In this document: in pieces, positions 8,288-15,000 of the stretch
How the letters are laid out: every line of letters begins with the position of its first letter
How positions within the stretch are numbered: the first letter of the stretch is position 1
Assembly: GCA_009663005.1 (NCBI GenBank)
Contig: VIGQ01001215.1
Span: 2,501-17,500 of the forward strand
DNA: 15,000 nucleotides
Direction of reading: 5' to 3'
DNA from: Actinidia chinensis
Lineage: Eukaryota > Streptophyta > Magnoliopsida > Ericales > Actinidiaceae
The notes under the pieces: generated by a model
What the model was told of the DNA's origin: nothing
The model's input: the letters and a program-made list of their open reading frames with translations, nothing else
Databases searched by the model: none
Made by a program: the position numbers and the translations under genes

Positions 8288-8449
8288 CAGGGTTATCTGT
8301 TCTTAGTCCTTAAATCCCTCCATAAATCCTTTGATCCAAAAACTCAGTCTAAAAGAATTGCATCGGGTATTACACGAGTCATGGTAATGTTAAAGAGGCC
8401 TGAACAAAGAAAAGGGCTACCAGCAGTTTTCTATTATGTTTTACTGTAA
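8288..8449 (+). CDS. Exon-like stretch abutting the gypsy LTR (right part)
   Basis: Starting at the first base after the LTR, one plus-strand frame stays open for 53 codons to a TAA at 8447-8449. Readable segments are 'GYLFLVLKSLHKSFDPKTQ', 'SKRIASGITRVMVMLKRP' and 'EQRKGLPAVFYYVLL'. The composition is protein-like and the frame is in phase with 'KGKENEQQ' left of the element. A possible splice site or true stop near the end cannot be resolved. The protein was not recognised. Confidence 0.35.
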   Translation, partial: QGYLFLVLKSLHKSFDPKTQSKRIASGITRVMVMLKRPEQRKGLPAVFYYVLL

Positions 8450-8560
8450 TCGGGGAATTTCTGGTTTGGGCAGATTTTACCATAGAGCATTTCCAATTCT
8501 GCTCTGTTTCACTGTTATTATTATATGTTTCGTTTTTTCGTTTTCCTTGTTTGGAATCAG

Positions 8561-8635
8561 TGGAAGATATCGGTTATGTCAGTCCTTACCAATCTGTACA
8601 GGTATTTATTGCCTGCTTATGGAAACATCTTTATG
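8561..8635 (+). CDS. Candidate internal exon, gene not recognised
   Basis: A T-rich tract and 'ggaatcag' precede, and a strong donor 'tatg|gtaagt' follows. The 75 bp between read without a stop in one frame as 'EDIGYVSPYQSVQ' then 'VFIACLWKHLYG'. The borders are the best splice signals in the window. It lies between the two retroelements. A longer alternative open frame from 8436 is hydrophobic and probably an intron shadow. No family was recognised. Confidence 0.4.
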
Positions 8636-8790
8636 GTAAGTACTTAATATGGAAACATGCATTATAAGAAAATTGACAAATGTGCAGACTAAGATTAACG
8701 CATTTGAATTCGAACTAATTCCCCCTTACCTTCCCCCCCTGGTGAAATTGAAATGAGAACACTATTCCTCCAGAATCATTAAAAATTTAT

Positions 8791-9024
8791 TGGAATTATG
8801 TAAATTAGGATATAATTATGTAAATTAGGGAGATAAGGTTAGTAGGAAAGCAGTTTATTTTGGTCAAATATGTTTTAGCTTAATTTTATGAGGTTAGCGA
8901 TTAGCATATATTTTAGGAGATGTGTAGCATATCTTTAGGAGATTGAGTATTGATTCTTTGTATATAAATTTCGGCGTAGGAATGGAAGATAGACAGAGAA
9001 AATATCTTTCTTCTCTTGTTTTAT
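8791..9024 (+). repeat. 5' LTR of the copia element
   Basis: Starts TGGAATTATGTAAATTAGG and ends near 'cttgttttatt'. It matches 12336-12580 along its length, sharing 'ttagcatat', 'attgagtattga', 'aaatttcggc' and 'atggaagatagacagagaaa'. 'tatataaa' at about 8961-8968 is a plausible TATA box. No clear CA end is seen, so the right border is uncertain by a few bases. Confidence 0.9.
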
Positions 9025-9027
9025 TTA

Positions 9028-9040
9028 TGGTATCAAAGCC
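9028..9040 (+). other. Primer binding site, initiator tRNA-Met type (copia element)
   Basis: Reads TGGTATCAAAGCC just after the 5' LTR, one base from the perfect initiator tRNA-Met complement TGGTATCAGAGCC. It fixes the plus-strand orientation. Confidence 0.9.
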
Positions 9041-9068
9041 AGACCATTAAGATGAACCATGACCGGCG

Positions 9069-10017
9069 GTGAAGCTTTCTACCGGCGGGACTAGAAAAAA
9101 CAATCTCACCCTTCGATATTACCTTCTTGATAATCTAGGCCTTCGATTACTCAGTCAGTTGAAAGGAGATAATTATGAGAATGGGCTCGTTCGTTCGAAC
9201 GCTTTGCGAGCCAGAGAAAATTGGTCGTTGATGGGCACGATCAAAAAACCTGACGAGAAGTCGGAGTCTTGAAGATTGTGGGACAATCAACTCACTGTTG
9301 GTCCTGGATTCGGATACTATTGAACCCACGCTGCGTGCCACCATGCTCCCATGTGGAAGCGTGGAGGACCTATGGAACGATATCAAAGACCGGGTTTTCG
9401 GTTACGAATGGGCCACGGATGACAATAGTAAAAATCAGATCTCTCTGCATGCAAACAGAGAGGTCTGACTATAATGGAGTTACTATGGGCGGACTCAAGC
9501 AATTGTGGGATGGAACTAGGGAATTTTGAACAATTACCAACCTGCAAAGTGGGAAATGCACTTGCAATCTTGGATCGTCTTTGGAGAAGAAAAACGAGAG
9601 GAAGAAAAAGTCCACTCCTTTCGTATGGGTGGACGAGAATGTATTCGGAAATGCAAGATCCAAACATCTTGGCCAAAGACCCACTGCCAAACATGAACAA
9701 GTCTACTTCATTCTTATCCAAGAGGAACGAGTGAAGACTATAGCTAGCGGAAAAGACGATCGAGGAGAAATAATGGCTCTCGCTACAAGGACCACCCGAT
9801 GGCAAAAAAACCAAATCCAGCCTTCTGTGCTCTCATTGAAACGGATGGGACACGAATCTGAAAGTGCTTCGCGTTGGCGGTTACCCGGATGGGGGGTGAC
9901 AGACCACGACGTGACGGACAGGGGACAGGCCGCGAACGAGGACAAACAAAAATACTTGGAAATAGGTGGACGTGGCACTAGAGGGGACACATCGCGCAAA
10001 CGCTGCCCAGGCTAGCC
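9069..10017 (+). pseudogene. Broken copia gag
   Basis: Pieces of a copia-type gag polyprotein appear in order in shifting frames: 'QLKGDNYENG' (from 9156) with 'TIKKPDEKSES' at the end of the same open frame (9272), 'TIEPTLRATM' near 9318-9347, 'GGLKQLWDG' (about 9486-9512), 'NFEQLPTCKVG' (about 9522-9554), 'ILAKDPLPNMNK' (9666-9701) and 'LIQEERVKTIA' (9713-9745). Near 9828-9900 the bases of a CCHC zinc knuckle region can be followed, but the cysteines are split between frames. The order, including LKGxNYxxW-like and PTCxCG-like segments, fits the UBN2/gag family of plant copia elements. Gag packages element RNA; this copy cannot be translated. Open frames on the minus strand here are shadows. 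Confidence 0.85.
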
Positions 10018-10124
10018 CTTGCTTTGTCGCTACAGAGTGAGCCAGACGCAAAGTCTCCATTGCTGGATTAAATTCGAACAGTGGCCGAATCTCTTAAAAT
10101 TGTTAAGCGAGTCAAAACCACGGT

Positions 10125-10345
10125 GAGACTGGTGAGTCTTGGATCATTGACACGGGGCTTCAAATCATATGGAAGGGGAAATTGGGGATTCAAAGATTTA
10201 ACAGAATTGCCCGTGTATTGTGGCTGCCAGATGGAAACAACACTATAGCTAATAAAAGGGGACTGTTTATTCTTGATCAAAATTTTGTTTGAAAAATGTT
10301 CTTTTTGTTCCTGGACGGACTGCAAATTAATTTTATGGTGCGTAG
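10125..10345 (+). pseudogene. Broken copia protease
   Basis: The active-site segment reads 'SWIIDTG' (to 10157), with the D-T-G of retroviral-type aspartic proteases at 10149-10157. The residue after it is L where A is usual. Downstream, 'LPDGNNTIANKRG' (about 10218-10260) and 'LFILDQNFV' follow as in copia proteases, with stops and frame changes between. It would cut the gag-pol polyprotein. Confidence 0.82.
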
Positions 10346-11010
10346 TTAATGATTATCACAATTGTTTACCCCAATTCACTAATGGCTTATGTGTTATACG
10401 GACAGCACTTTGAGGACGGCTGTTTGGAACCGGTGAACGACGGATGACTATATTTTTTAGGGGTGTGCCGCAGGTCCAGGCATTGACAGTCAAGTGGATG
10501 GCGTCCTCTTGATCTCTGGCACAAGCGACTTGCGTCACCGTCCCTACAAATAACCAGTTAGTTCCTGAAGTAAGTGTTAGGAAACCGGAAAACTAGATTA
10601 AAATAAAAAGTTGTGATGTATGTCAAAGGGCAAGCCAATGAGAGAAAAGTTTCATGTAGTGAAAATAATGCCAAGGACTATTGAACTCGTCATTGTGATT
10701 TATGGGGTCCATATAGGACCGTTTCTATAGTGGGTGCTTCGTATGTTTGACAATGATGATGACTTTTCTCGTGATCGTATGGATGTATTTATTGGTTACA
10801 AGAAAGAGGTACTCATGATACCTTTACAAAATGTGTTTCCCTGGTTGAATGACAATGGTAAACAACGTTAGATGTTCCGAATGACAATGGGACGAATTCC
10901 AATGCATACACCAATTTTTATGGATAATGGGATTATTTTCTTTCAAAGCTGATCTTGTACGGGGACACTCAAACAAAGAATGGGCGGTAGAACGAACACT
11001 CAACAAGTGG
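10346..11010 (+). pseudogene. Broken copia integrase (pre-integrase domain and catalytic core, truncated)
   Basis: The GAG-pre-integrase zone is seen as 'VPQVQALTVKWMASS' bases around 10464-10510 and nearby fragments. The core follows: 'CDVCQR' (about 10611-10628), 'REKFHV' (10642-10659), 'DDDFSRDRMDVF' (about 10755-10790), a 'DNGT'-like segment at about 10881-10896 and 'VERT' (10987-10998) after an N-G, missing one base. These match the D,D-35-E integrase order. The C-terminal part of integrase is absent, because reverse transcriptase motifs begin about 30 bases later. Confidence 0.8.
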
Positions 11011-11740
11011 AGGGTCATGATATACAGAAGACATTTGCGCCAGTTCGAAAAATGGTTACCGTAAGAGTATTCTGGCCGTCGCTGCAGCTAGCCAATGGGA
11101 AGTACACCAAAAATGGATATTCATAATGCATTTATTCATGGTGATCTCAGCTGAAGAGGTGTACATGAAATGTTCCCACATGGTTTTAAGGTGAAAAATT
11201 AGGTCACGTGTGTCGGCTCAAGAAATCATTGTATGGGTTGAAGCAAGGAGCGCGAGATGTTGGTTTGCCAAATGTCCAAAGGCTTGCAAAAAAATTATGG
11301 GATCCAGGACAGCTTAGGTCGGGGATATTCCTGGTTTACTTGAGATCGAGGGAACGGTTCCACTTAAATGTTCTAGTTTTATGTGGACGATGTGATATTT
11401 CTGGACGTGATTCGGGGATATACAAAGATTAAGGAGGATTCTTAATATATGTTTCCACAATGAAAGAACTTGGTCGTTTGAAGTTTATTTTTGGGAGTTG
11501 CAGTAGCACGCGGTACCCGCTGGGTTCGTGCTTTGCCAAAGGAAATATTGCTCTCGACATTATTTCTGAAACCGGATTGGTGGGAGCAAGGACCTGCCAA
11601 CAGTACCATTAGAACCGAATCATCGAATGGGCTTGTCCACAAGCACCAACGAGCTGGAGATCCAGAACTTTCCGTCGTGGCTGGAGACGTTTGATTTACT
11701 GTTGTTTCACTCGTCCTTATTGTAATACAGGTGTACATGT
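11011..11740 (+). pseudogene. Broken copia reverse transcriptase
   Basis: 'TFAPVRKMVTV' (11031-11063) is the conserved entry of the copia reverse transcriptase. Then 'LKKSLYGLKQ' (11217-11246) lies in the frame opening at 11208, and the catalytic 'YVDD' (11380-11391) sits in a shifted frame. 'ISGRDSG' follows in the first frame. Later bases near 11496-11530 ('VAVARGTR') and 11620-11690 keep the family order. The segment before 'TFAPV' is missing. Reverse transcriptase copies the element RNA; the many stops rule out function. Confidence 0.88.
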
Positions 11741-12285
11741 TTGTCTCAGTTTATGACCAGAAACCACATAATTGAGCACTGGGACGCCGCCTTGCGGGTA
11801 GTTCGTTATATGAAACGAAATTCGGGGCAGGTAGTTGTGAGCACTTCTTGTGATTTAACATTACCCGGGGGGTGAAGCAGATTGGGCGGTTGTCCTTTGA
11901 CTTGACGTTCCCTCATGGTGGTGTATGTTTCTTGGTCATTCACCGATTTCTTGGAAGACCAAGAAACAGCACAGTATCTCGATCTTCAAGCAGATAGCGA
12001 AATATCGTCAAGGGCTATGGATACATGTGAATTAAAAATGGTCAAAGGCCTTTTATCTTGTTTCAGCATCATCCTCACGTCCCATGGATGCTTCATGTGA
12101 TAGTCAAGCGGCCCAACTACATATGTCTCAAATCCGGTTTCCATGAACGAACAAAAAAACACACGAGTCGATGCTTGTTCGTGATGAAATTGTAGCCGGA
12201 AAAGATAGACTCCCCAAGTTTGTTCATTACAGTTCACAACTTGCTGACATCTTTACGAAGGCTTTGGACAAGAGTCTTTGAGTAT
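11741..12285 (+). pseudogene. Broken copia RNase H and polyprotein C terminus
   Basis: Bases near 11776-11815 read 'EHWDAAL' and 'VRYMKRN', the linker before RNase H. 'CDSQAAQ' (12096-12116) carries the conserved D of copia RNase H, 'RDEIVAG' (12180-12200) follows in frame, and 'QLADIFTKAL' (12237-12266) is the signature end of copia polyproteins. From 12096 one frame stays open to the stop at 12132, then again to 12279. RNase H would remove the RNA strand during reverse transcription. A minus-strand frame at 11986-12237 is a shadow. Confidence 0.87.
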
Positions 12286-12323
12286 TTATTGCAAGTTGGG
12301 CCATACGAGATCTTCTGCACCAA

Positions 12324-12335
12324 TTGAGGGGGGTA
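12324..12335 (+). other. Polypurine tract of the copia element
   Basis: Reads ttgaggggggta directly before the 3' LTR, which then starts TGTAAATTATG. It is the plus-strand primer site, in the expected place about 60 bases after the last polyprotein motif. Confidence 0.85.
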
Positions 12336-12580
12336 TGTAAATTATGTAAATTAGGAGATAATTATCTAAATTATAGATAAGGTCTTTTAGGAAAAGCATT
12401 TTAATTTTGGTCACATATGTTTTTAGCTTGATTTTAAGGGAGTTAGCGATTTAGCATATCTTTAGGAAGAATTGTGTACATTCTTTAGGAATTGAGTATT
12501 GATTTCTTTTGTATAATAAATTTCGGCAGTAGCAATGGAAGATAGACAGAGAAAATAATCTTTCTTCTTCTTGTTTTATT
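12336..12580 (+). repeat. 3' LTR of the copia element
   Basis: About 245 bp, starting TGTAAATTATGTAAATTAGG and ending near 'cttgttttatt'. Compared with 8791-9024 many differences are one-base gains or losses in short runs, for example 'gattctttgt' against 'gatttcttttgt', and 'gaaaatatc' against 'gaaaataatc'. Confidence 0.9.
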
Positions 12581-12590
12581 AAAATTCATC

Positions 12591-12923
12591 GAAGGATATG
12601 TAAAGGGTGTGGTTTTGTTTATTTAGTTTTTATAAGTTTTGATGGGGGTAACATAATTTTAATTTTTCAGAATTTCATTTAACTTAGTGAGGTTTGTGAT
12701 GCAAACAGTTATTTTAGTCTGAGAATCCTGTCAAAAAATTGGTAGGCCACAAATATTTGAGTTTATGTTTATGAACGGGGGACTAATTGCATAAATTTAG
12801 CAAACCAACCACGTTTGTAAGTGTTGTAGGAAGAATGCCAACACAGTGCGTTTTAACGACCACCTCCTGTTTCCATTTTTGTGTCAGCTTCATTTGAATA
12901 TAAACCCTCATCTCCGCTTCTGA
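12591..12923. other. Non-coding stretch, nothing recognised
   Basis: T-rich, with stops in all frames. It could be intron or intergenic sequence between the copia element and the candidate exon that follows. Confidence 0.4.
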
Positions 12924-13246
12924 GTACATAAACTACTTGGACAATCCCATGGAAATAATTAATGAAGCTGAAAAGCTGCTGGAAAAACTTGGAGTTTGAT
13001 GCACTTTACTGAGAATCTGCGCCGTCAATATGAAAAGAGCCAACTCCATGGAAAATTCTAATCAAAAAGCTTTATGAGAAAGACTTGCAGCAGATCTAGG
13101 GATTAAGAGGAGATATAATCTTCAGGAAAGATGGTTGGCGTGAAAACCAATATGGAGCAGAAAAAGGTCGTCCAAGTTGAGAACAGATTCAATGGGCATC
13201 AGATGTTTCACACAATTCTCTGACTTTTGAGGATGAACCAATCAAG
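12924..13246 (+). CDS. Exon-like stretch with frameshifts, gene not recognised
   Basis: Successive plus-strand readings in changing frames look like one protein: 'NPMEIINEAEKLLEKLGV' (12943-12996), 'MHFTENLRRQYEKSQLHGK' (12999-13055), 'PTPWKILIKKLYEKDLQQI' (13040-13096), 'GLRGDIIFRKDGWRENQY' (13100-13153), 'GAEKGRPS' and 'EQIQWASDVSHNSLTFEDEP' (from 13181). The last frame ends 'atcaag|gtattt', a fair splice donor. The third to last pieces share one frame with two stops between them. The composition is charged and coil-like at the start. Either a pseudogene or a true exon read with base errors. No family was recognised. Confidence 0.42.
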
Positions 13247-13956
13247 GTATTTAATCTTTGGTTTTGTGGGTAGTATGATGTATGTCATGTGTAATCTATT
13301 TTTTACAAATGTCTGGATGATTTATGGTTGGCCTGATCTTCGCCTTAGTTGAAATGCCAAGTGTTGGGTCACCTGTGGCCTCTTTCTACTGAGCGGGGTA
13401 AATAGACAAATGTGGATCCGGAGCCTCCATCCTCCGGCTACCTTCTCGCTGTTTTATGGTTATTGCTCGTGTACATGTATAATGCTTCTGTTAGTGAGTT
13501 CACATAAATGATTTTTTCCCCAAATTAAGAAATATATTCAGAATATTTATATTATTTTTCTATCCAGTGGGTTTGGGCAACACCACTTGGGTACGAGTGT
13601 CGTCGCCACTGACTTGTCTACATTATTTTCATGGTCTAGAAAAGTAAAATGGAACTAATGTATGTGCCAATACATCCATTGTGAGTTATTTGTCCAAGCT
13701 ACCTGCACTTTGAGATTCATAACGTGTCGTCTTTCAACTTTCATGCATCTGTGAATCAACTTAGCTAAACTGTTTAAGGTTGTCAGTGGAACCAATCGTT
13801 AACATGGAGGTCTTGGTACCTGATACCTGATTTACCAGGTACCTGTGGTCTGTGGGTTGTTGCAAGTATCAGGGTTTACCCCAGTAGTGGTGGATCCAAA
13901 TTGGCTTGTCTTGGAGGGGTTCATCTCTAAAAGGGGGTTGGGATGTTTGTGATTCA
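13247..13956. other. Probable intron or spacer, nothing recognised
   Basis: T-rich with no long open frame. It contains a short perfect inverted repeat, ggtacctg/caggtacc (about 13816-13845), and a ccggag/ctccgg stem near 13419-13438. Neither sits beside anything that would give it a role. Confidence 0.35.
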
Positions 13957-14125
13957 CAATGGCGGAACCAGGATTTTAATCCAGGGGGGCCAAAGTGTAA
14001 AACAAAATATTTAATATATTTCAGGGGCTAAAGTGTAAAAAAAAAATTCTAAAAGAAATTTTGTAATGTCTTCTGAAAGTCAGGGGCCGTACATCCCCTA
14101 CTCGGCCACCCTTGGTCCGCCCCTG
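13957..14125. mobile_element. Short terminal-inverted-repeat element (MITE-like)
   Basis: The left end reads 'caatggcggaaccagg' and the reverse complement of the right end reads 'caggggcggaccaagg', imperfect 16-bp terminal inverted repeats. The centre holds two copies of 'aggggcYaaagtgtaaaa' type sequence (the first is 'aggggggccaaagtgtaaaa'). The phrases recall a very common plant dispersed repeat with CAGTGGCGGA ends. The 7-mer tttgtga flanks both sides (13946-13952 and 14127-14133), a possible part of a target duplication, though the left copy is four bases off the terminus. No coding capacity. Confidence 0.6.
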
Positions 14126-14275
14126 TTTTGTGAAGATATATGATTGACATCGCCATATCTAATATCATATAACAAATTAAGGCTGGCTACGTAAGAGTAT
14201 CTTTTGAGCAAACTTTGTGGTTGTTTTTCTGTCGCATGTTCCTTGCTTCATGTCACTTTAACCCTCTTGCGGCAG

Positions 14276-14311
14276 GACGACTTCTGGAATTGCCCAAGAG
14301 AAACACTGCTT
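14276..14311 (+). CDS. Possible exon fragment
   Basis: A pyrimidine-rich tract and 'gcggcag' acceptor precede a frame reading 'DDFWNCPRETLL', which then meets a TAA. It is in phase with the donor at 13246 if the sequence between is an intron of about 1.03 kb containing the small TIR element. Short and therefore weak. Confidence 0.25.
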
Positions 14312-14481
14312 TAAAGGATCTTCCAATGCTTGGCTGAAACTTCATGCTTCACTAACCAGCTCTTATAAAATACTAGTTTTGTACGCATTTACTGATTTTT
14401 TGACCAACTTCAAATTTTTGGAGGCTTCACTAAAATGCACGGGGATGATCAATCGAAGTAAATCACCTGTCTCTCTGGTAT

Positions 14482-14640
14482 AGAAGCTACTGGGCAGCCC
14501 CTCTGGAAGTAAAAGCCGGTGAAGCCCTTGTACAGCTCATGTAATTGTACATCGAATTCAGATGACTAGGTGCTCAGTCTAAACATTCCTTTGGGGAAAT
14601 GGTGTATGATCAGGAAGTGCAGTGTATTTATTATGTAAAG
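14482..14640 (+). CDS. Exon-like stretch, gene not recognised
   Basis: One plus-strand frame reads 'RSYWAAPLEVKAGEALVQLM', a stop (14542-14544), 'LYIEFR', a second stop (14563-14565), then 'LGAQSKHSFGEMVYDQEVQ' and 'CIYYVK', ending at a strong donor 'aag|gtgagc'. The frame is constant across the whole stretch, so the two stops are point changes or errors, not frameshifts. A plausible acceptor is 'ggtatag' at about 14477-14483. Confidence 0.35.
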
Positions 14641-14715
14641 GTGAGCTAACACAAACTCAATTCAGTTGACTATTTCATTATATACGTTGGTGGTTTAACT
14701 AGTGTCACCCTGCAG
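14641..14715 (+). other. Candidate 75-bp intron
   Basis: Begins gtgagc and ends 'accctgcag', is T-rich in its second half and of normal minimum size for a plant intron. Both neighbouring frames are open up to its borders and join in phase. Confidence 0.4.
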
Positions 14716-14853
14716 GCTGTTCAATACAAAGAGCAACTGAGCATGCAAGTGTGTTGTATGTTGCCCATTATTCCAATACCTATGAATGGTATCATTCTTG
14801 GAGAAGTGAAGTTGCGTAGGCCCAACCCAAGGAGTGAGAATTTGCCTTTATAA
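14716..14853 (+). CDS. Candidate last exon, gene not recognised
   Basis: From the acceptor the frame reads 'AVQYKEQLSMQVCCMLPIIP' then 'IPMNGIILGEVKLRRPNP' and 'RSENLPL' to a TAA at 14851-14853, 45 codons without interruption and in phase with the preceding exon. Its tail is proline- and arginine-rich. No family was recognised. If the stop is real, this is the 3' end of the host gene. Confidence 0.38.
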   Translation, partial: AVQYKEQLSMQVCCMLPIIPIPMNGIILGEVKLRRPNPRSENLPL

Positions 14854-15000
14854 AGTGCTTTACACTCCAATGCATCAGGCTTATTCAATGTACAAAGGTT
14901 CCATGTCTACGAATACAAATTGAAGAGGGATAAATAGAACAAAAAATAAGGCTAAGGTTGTATTTGGATCAAAAGATTTGGTGATGAAAAATAAAATTAA
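14854..15000. other. Non-coding end of window
   Basis: AT-rich, possibly a 3' untranslated region; 'aaaaataagg' and 'aataaaatt' are loose poly(A)-signal-like sequences. 'aaggttgtatttggatcaaaag' near the end resembles the start of some plant repeats, but the window stops before a second end could be seen. Confidence 0.3.

Larger units (their letters stand above)
8791..12580 (+). mobile_element. Ty1/copia LTR retrotransposon, decayed and internally deleted
   Basis: Direct repeats 8791-9024 and 12336-12580 flank an interior with primer binding site, gag, protease, integrase, reverse transcriptase, RNase H and polypurine tract. Integrase precedes reverse transcriptase, the order that defines copia against gypsy. 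The total of about 3.8 kb is short for the 4.5-5 kb usual in copia elements with short LTRs, consistent with an internal deletion near 11000-11030. Frameshifts and stops occur in every domain. Target duplications are unclear: 'aaaatttat' lies before the left end and 'aaaattcat' directly after the right end, nine bases with one difference, whereas copia usually duplicates five. Confidence 0.93.

Noticed and set aside
8436..8639. 67-codon hydrophobic plus-strand frame that could be a small membrane protein
   Set aside because: It overlaps a good splice acceptor and donor in another frame, and its hydrophobicity comes from the T-rich tract before the acceptor.
9383..9999. Minus-strand open frames opposite gag (9383-9814, 9703-9999)
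   Set aside because: The plus strand of the same region carries gag motifs in order. The minus frames are shadows of it.
13816..13845. Inverted repeat ggtacctg/caggtacc as a regulatory hairpin
   Set aside because: A short stem with no T run, promoter or gene at a suitable distance; such hairpins are common by chance.

Overview
The window looks like nuclear DNA from a flowering plant. It is AT-rich, has no compact gene array, and is dominated by decayed transposable elements of typical plant kinds: two LTR retrotransposons primed by initiator tRNA-Met, a hAT-like MITE and a short terminal-inverted-repeat element. The species cannot be named from the sequence. No intact protein-coding gene, rRNA, tRNA or CRISPR array was found, and nothing here is a convincing new biological system.

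Layout. Positions 1-5080 are mostly non-coding, with a candidate repeat end (about 510-665), an (AC)n microsatellite (840-877), a degenerate 'actttcc' tandem repeat (about 1710-1877), a hAT-like MITE (about 2214-2529) and a 20-T run (3702-3721). Positions 5084-5450 hold short exon-like stretches on the plus strand. From 5451 to 8287 lies a Ty3/gypsy-type retrotransposon on the minus strand. It has two LTRs, a perfect 13-base primer binding site, a recognisable broken gag, a roughly 30-bp tandem repeat, a cluster of TGACGTGG motifs and a polypurine tract. At 2.8 kb it is far too short for a full gag-pol and is internally deleted or non-autonomous. Another exon-like open stretch resumes at 8288, directly against the LTR, followed by a well-bordered candidate exon at 8561-8635.

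From 8791 to 12580 lies a Ty1/copia element on the plus strand, with LTRs of about 234 and 245 bp, primer binding site, gag, protease, integrase, reverse transcriptase, RNase H and polypurine tract all recognisable in order. Every domain is broken by frameshifts and stops. Roughly 1 kb appears deleted between the integrase core and the start of reverse transcriptase. Positions 12924-14853 hold four exon-like pieces with good GT/AG borders, split by a small TIR element at 13957-14125. The gene or genes they come from were not recognised.

Reading the parts together, the simplest model is one or two plus-strand host genes, or pseudogenes of them, into which a gypsy element (antisense) and a copia element (sense) inserted. 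Differences within both LTR pairs are rich in one-base indels in homopolymers, and the exon-like pieces also break by frameshift. Part of the apparent decay may therefore be uncorrected long-read error rather than biology.
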